From NCBI GenBank assembly GCA_964580995.1, contig CAZOMV010000009.1, positions 20,566 to 84,565 on the forward strand: DNA of 64,000 nt, read 5' to 3'. Below the pieces are notes generated by a model, which saw nothing but the letters and a program-made list of their open reading frames with translations, ran no database searches and had not been told where the DNA came from. Below, piece after piece: positions 60,756 to 64,000 of this stretch. How positions within the stretch are numbered: position 1 is the stretch's first letter; every line of letters starts with the position of its first letter. Both the position numbers and the translations under genes were made by a program. The DNA is from JAKJEP01 sp964580995. Lineage in GTDB: Bacteria; Planctomycetota; Phycisphaerae; Sedimentisphaerales; SM23-30.

Positions 60756-60973
60756 GGTTTCCTTTTCGTCAAATATTCTAGCCTTTATTAAATCTTGCCA
60801 AATTCATTGTTTCTTTAATAATTTGAATGTCACCTCTCGGAGAGTGTAAGGAAGATTCTCACCTAGCGGATCTATGCTATTGAAACAGTTTTGGGCCGGT
60901 ATAAACCGGATTGTACACTGTCCGACAGGGTCATGTAGTAGCAAATATATTACATCTCCTCTTTTCTGGAATA

Positions 60974-61240
60974 TTATTTAAGTGGACCTGTTGATAAGAA
61001 ATCAACTCCAGTTTGCGAATTCATACCTGTACTTATATTTGTAATAATAATGTGACCAGAACATCCATCGTTTAAAACAATTTGTAATTGTTCACCTTGC
61101 AGATTTTTATTAAATATGTCTGTATCAAAGTGCCCTTTATAACTTTTAAATCCTTTTCTGCTAGTTTCATTTAAATAAATTGTAACATTATCAAGAATTA
61201 CTTGATTCTCTTTTATGATTTTCCCAGTATGTATTGTCAT
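60974..61240 (-). CDS. Hypothetical 88-residue protein (accessory island)
   Basis: The ATG at 61240 has AAAAGGAGC upstream, a good ribosome site. The peptide is beta-rich (QVILDNVTIYLNETS, GEQLQIVLNDGCSGHIIITN) without signal peptide or membrane helix. It is AT-rich like the nuclease and membrane genes and may be the first gene of the same island. No family or function is recognised. Confidence 0.6.
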   Translation of the reverse strand: MTIHTGKIIKENQVILDNVTIYLNETSRKGFKSYKGHFDTDIFNKNLQGEQLQIVLNDGCSGHIIITNISTGMNSQTGVDFLSTGPLK

Positions 61241-61256
61241 TGATTGCTCCTTTTAT

Positions 61257-62764
61257 TTATATCATGCAAGGTAGGGCCGGCAACTCGCTGCCCGAAGCAA
61301 ATTCTTTTAAAGTACTATTCCCAAACTCCAAATCCTGTCAATCCCGTTATCCTGTCTAAAATATCTTGGCGCCTTTGCGCCTTGGCGGGATACTTTTGTA
61401 ATCTCTCACTTTTTCGCCCTGCCGCAGCGCCCAGCGGAAGCGTCATATTACTTTCCAGCCTCGCGTCGTATTCGCCGCAGGCCGTGTCTGCCTTCGCGAT
61501 CTTCGTGTCCTTCGTGGTGAAATTTTCTTTCCCGCCGATAACCATAAACCTGTTTCCCAATTCGTAATTCATAATTTGCAACTCGTAATTTCTTCGGAAG
61601 CCCCCAGCGGGCCTCCAAATGGCCATCCCTGCCAGCTATTTCTCTCTTAACACCACATCTTCCTGAACCGCCCCTCATTCTCCCTCAATTTCCTCCCCTT
61701 GTCAATTAATTTATTAATACTTTAATCCCCTTGGCCATCCTTTTCCGTTTGCCGCCCCAAGCCCAAAACGCAGCATAGAGCCGCGGGGAGCGGGAGGATT
61801 TATCGCATCAAAGCCGCCGGCAAAATCCTCTTCACGGGGGGAAACCGGCATTCCAGCAGGCCAGCCTGCACCACTCTCGCCGCGTACATTTGCCCCTTTC
61901 GCCGCTCCCGTTTTTCGCTGCCCCAGCCAATTCGCAGCTAAATAGGGAAGATTTACACAACCTTCGTGCCTAATCGTGCCACGGCTGTGCCAGCCGTGTC
62001 TTCCCCCCCCAGCAGCCCCGAACCTCCCTTCTCGCCCCTGATGAAGTGACCGGCGGGAACGTCATATTCCATTTACGCCCGCGTCGAGAAAATGGGCCTT
62101 TGGCCCCACGGGGGGAAACCGGTGTTCCATGCTCTCGGAGCCGAAATCTCCTATAAATCGTACCACCCTCCAATTCCATGAGGCGGTGAGCCAGTCTTCT
62201 TTTTCGTCCGATCCGTCCGACCTGTCCGACTATTTTGCCGCTGTTAACCTGGATAATCTCCCCCCTCTATCAATTCGTAACCCGTAATTCGTAATTCGTA
62301 ATTTTCTCACCCTTCCCCTCTTCACTGATAACCGATAACTGATAACCATTTTTTAATTCATAATTCATAATTCGTAATTTCCCCCCTTGCCACGTGTAAT
62401 AACCATTCACTTTTACCACACTTTTACTCAACTTTGCGCGCCTTTTACTATACTTTTATATCACTTTCTTCATCTTTTACTATACTTTCTTCAACATTTA
62501 CCAACTAAACCTAATCGTTAAACTTTACCAAATATGCCCTTAAATCTTACCCAATCATCCTATATTAACGCAGTTATCGGACTTTATATCACGCCATCAC
62601 GCTATCTCTCTCCCACGTAAAATAAGCACTTACAGCAATTTCTAAAAATCAAAAATAAGCACTTACAGCTAATGATTGAACTACAGAAATTCTCCCTTAA
62701 CGGCCGATAAATAATTTATATGTAATTTAATTACCAACTGGAACGATAAAAAATAACAAAAAAA
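61257..62764. repeat. Intergenic mosaic of recurring short modules
   Basis: About 1.5 kb without a convincing gene. It contains AATTCGTAATTCGTAATT-type words (61558-61590, 62272-62300, 62350-62380), a CTTCGTGTCCTTCGTGGTGAA word near 61500, a GGCGCCTTTGCGCCTTGGCGG word near 61368, a GATAACCGATAACTGATAAC word near 62327, a CCGATCCGTCCGACCTGTCC word near 62211, and copies of the modules found at 57357-57533. From about 62400 it turns AT-rich with repeated TTTTACTATACTTT. Long ORFs through it are repeat translations. Confidence 0.7.
62619..62669. repeat. 18-bp direct repeat upstream of the CsgG-like gene
   Basis: AAAATAAGCACTTACAGC occurs at 62619-62636 and again at 62652-62669, a 33-bp period (about three helical turns). 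It is 96-146 bp before the CsgG-like start, so it may be an operator. Confidence 0.6.
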
Positions 62765-63754
62765 ATGAAACCAAAAAACTATATTTCACTACTAATAATG
62801 ACTTTATGGCTCCTCCCCGGCTGCCGCCAGGTAGCCTACTCCCCCACTCAGGAAGCCAAATATCGAAAACCCATCGTCGCCGTCACCAGCTTTGAAAACC
62901 GCGCCCCAGCCAAAACCCGCTGGAAACTCGGCGACGACCTGGCCGACCAGCTCATCGACCGCCTCATCCAAACCCGCCGTTATACCGTCCTGGAACGCCA
63001 GCAACAAAAAAGTCTTTTCAGTCGCAAGACCGGCCAGAACGAAGACGACCGGATCAATCAGGTCCAGTATGTAATTAAAGGAACCATAACGGATTACGGC
63101 TTCATCGAATCCAGTGATGGCTTCCAGCGTGTACTCGAAGGGGACTGGTTCAGCAAAAACTCCTACGCCTTTGTGGGCGCAACTTTCTATATCCTGGACG
63201 ACCAGAGCGGCCAAATCCTGGCCAGCAAAAGCCTCCATGCCAAAGTAAAAGCGGCAAAAGTGAAAGAAGGCAACGAAAAAGACAACAAAAAAGAGAAAGC
63301 CAGGGAAAAAGAAAAGGACAAATATGACAGTATGGCCTTTGGCAGTTTTGTTTTTTACAAAACTCCCATGGGCCAGGCCACTGCAAAGGTACTGGACCAG
63401 GCGGTTTATGAAATAGTCCAGGCAATTTCCGAACAGCCCTTCCAGCCGAAAGTATCCTCCACTATCAATGGCCAGATAATCATCAATGGCGGCAGGGACC
63501 GCAAAATCGAAGTCGGCAATGAGTATGTCGTGCGACCGAAAGCGCAGTCCATCACCGATCCGGATACCGGTGACTTTTTAGGGAATATTACCGGTGAGGT
63601 CATCGGCCGAATTCGCGTCACGCAAGTTACGGATAAATATTCCATTGCCACCATTCTGTTTGGCGACCAATTCGAACCCGGCCAAACTCTCTTCTCCATC
63701 GACCCCAAAGACCCCTCCGGCACCCCTAAATCCCCCGTGGTCCGAAGTTACTGA
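62765..63754 (+). CDS. CsgG-family outer-membrane lipoprotein
   Basis: The 329-residue protein has a lipoprotein signal (about 1-20) ending in LLPGC. The mature part starts with the CsgG hallmark KPIVAVTSFENRAPAKTRWKLGDDLADQLID, then RRYTVLERQQQ and YVIKGTITDYGF. A Lys/Glu-rich insertion (about 165-190) interrupts the domain, and a C-terminal beta-rich extension (about 225-329; GQIIINGGRDRKIEVGNEY, GEVIGRIRVTQV) is added. CsgG forms the outer-membrane curli secretion pore in enterobacteria; homologues without curli genes exist in many phyla. No curli subunits are present here. No ribosome site is seen before the ATG. Confidence 0.85.
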   Translation: MKPKNYISLLIMTLWLLPGCRQVAYSPTQEAKYRKPIVAVTSFENRAPAKTRWKLGDDLADQLIDRLIQTRRYTVLERQQQKSLFSRKTGQNEDDRINQVQYVIKGTITDYGFIESSDGFQRVLEGDWFSKNSYAFVGATFYILDDQSGQILASKSLHAKVKAAKVKEGNEKDNKKEKAREKEKDKYDSMAFGSFVFYKTPMGQATAKVLDQAVYEIVQAISEQPFQPKVSSTINGQIIINGGRDRKIEVGNEYVVRPKAQSITDPDTGDFLGNITGEVIGRIRVTQVTDKYSIATILFGDQFEPGQTLFSIDPKDPSGTPKSPVVRSY

Positions 63755-63812
63755 GCAATCATTGCGTACCATGGTTTTATGATGTAAACCGATTCAGCCA
63801 TAAACAAAATAA

Positions 63813-63846
63813 ACGTCCGGGCTGATTTGGGAGTCAACCCGGACGT
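63813..63846 (+). terminator. GC hairpin after the CsgG-like gene
   Basis: ACGTCCGGG and CCCGGACGT pair perfectly around a 16-nt loop, 58 bp past the stop. There is no U-tract after it, so it may be a rho-dependent end, a transcript-stabilising hairpin or a bidirectional structure. Confidence 0.5.
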
Positions 63847-64000
63847 ATGCATAAGAACATAAAACTTGGGAACAAATGGGTAGGTAAATTTATATAGTAC
63901 ACCGTTCTCCGGACGATTTCACCCGATGACACAATGTAATATTTCATTCATTTGTACTTGTCACTACTTAATCTGACAGGCACATTAGCCTACGCTGGCT

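Noticed and set aside
61315..61678. Minus-strand ORFs of 103 and 76 residues
   Set aside because: They are translations of recurring intergenic words (AATTCGTAATT type and TTCGTGTCCTTCGTG type), not protein genes.
1..64000. CRISPR arrays, rRNA genes, transposase genes
   Set aside because: None were seen; repeats found are dispersed singles, not regularly spaced arrays.

Overview
The window reads as a chromosomal stretch from a Planctomycetota bacterium, most likely class Phycisphaerae near Sedimentisphaerales. This is an inference from gene content: Gram-negative lipoproteins and a TolC-type channel, a PEP-CTERM protein, secreted proteins ending in a single EF-hand-like tag with a W-L-x-C motif, many beta-propeller proteins, Tat-exported oxidoreductases, and a run of GH36 alpha-galactosidase paralogues. 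There is no rRNA, CRISPR array or recognisable transposase. One tRNA is present, tRNA-Leu(TAG).

Layout. 0.3-7 kb, minus strand: a Clp-N-only protein, a PAS/GAF/receiver signalling protein, a Xer recombinase and lipoproteins including a TolB-like propeller. 7-17.7 kb: a flippase and a convergent phosphodiesterase, then a GH29-like protein, a PQQ-type propeller, a C_GCAxxG_C_C redox protein, an AXE1-type esterase, a Gfo/Idh/MocA oxidoreductase, a ModE-like HTH and a methyltransferase. 18.6-23 kb: a VTC-domain protein, DUF4956, HlyD and TolC operon. 23.1-33.5 kb: a tightly packed redox locus with three propellers, a small Cys-rich membrane protein, a Tat polyferredoxin, a NapH-like membrane ferredoxin, a NuoE-NuoF fusion and a GltD-like flavoprotein that lacks its NADPH domain; folE follows, convergent. 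34.3-54.6 kb: a secreted carbohydrate locus with five GH36 paralogues carrying different accessory domains, three EF-hand-tagged proteins, a PEP-CTERM protein and an SDR. 54.9-57.4 kb: a PIG-L deacetylase, a NagB-like deaminase and a membrane protein. 57.4-64 kb: repeat-rich intergenic DNA, a DUF4097-type repeat protein, an AT-rich accessory island with a PD-(D/E)XK nuclease, and a CsgG-like lipoprotein.

How the genes fit together. The GH36 enzymes, GH29-like protein, esterase and PIG-L/NagB pair point to a saccharolytic lifestyle: galactosides, acetylated glycans and amino sugars are cut outside the cytoplasm and processed inside. The 23-33 kb locus looks like an electron-transfer system joining NAD(P)H-type flavoproteins in the cytoplasm to Fe-S proteins in the membrane and periplasm and to periplasmic propellers. 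It has no hydrogenase or formate dehydrogenase catalytic subunit in the window, so its terminal reaction is unknown.

The two most distinctive non-coding signals are an 88-bp MITE-like repeat (three copies, with 7-bp flanking direct repeats that are exact in two copies) and a mosaic of short recurring sequence modules at 57.35-57.6 and 61.3-62.4 kb.
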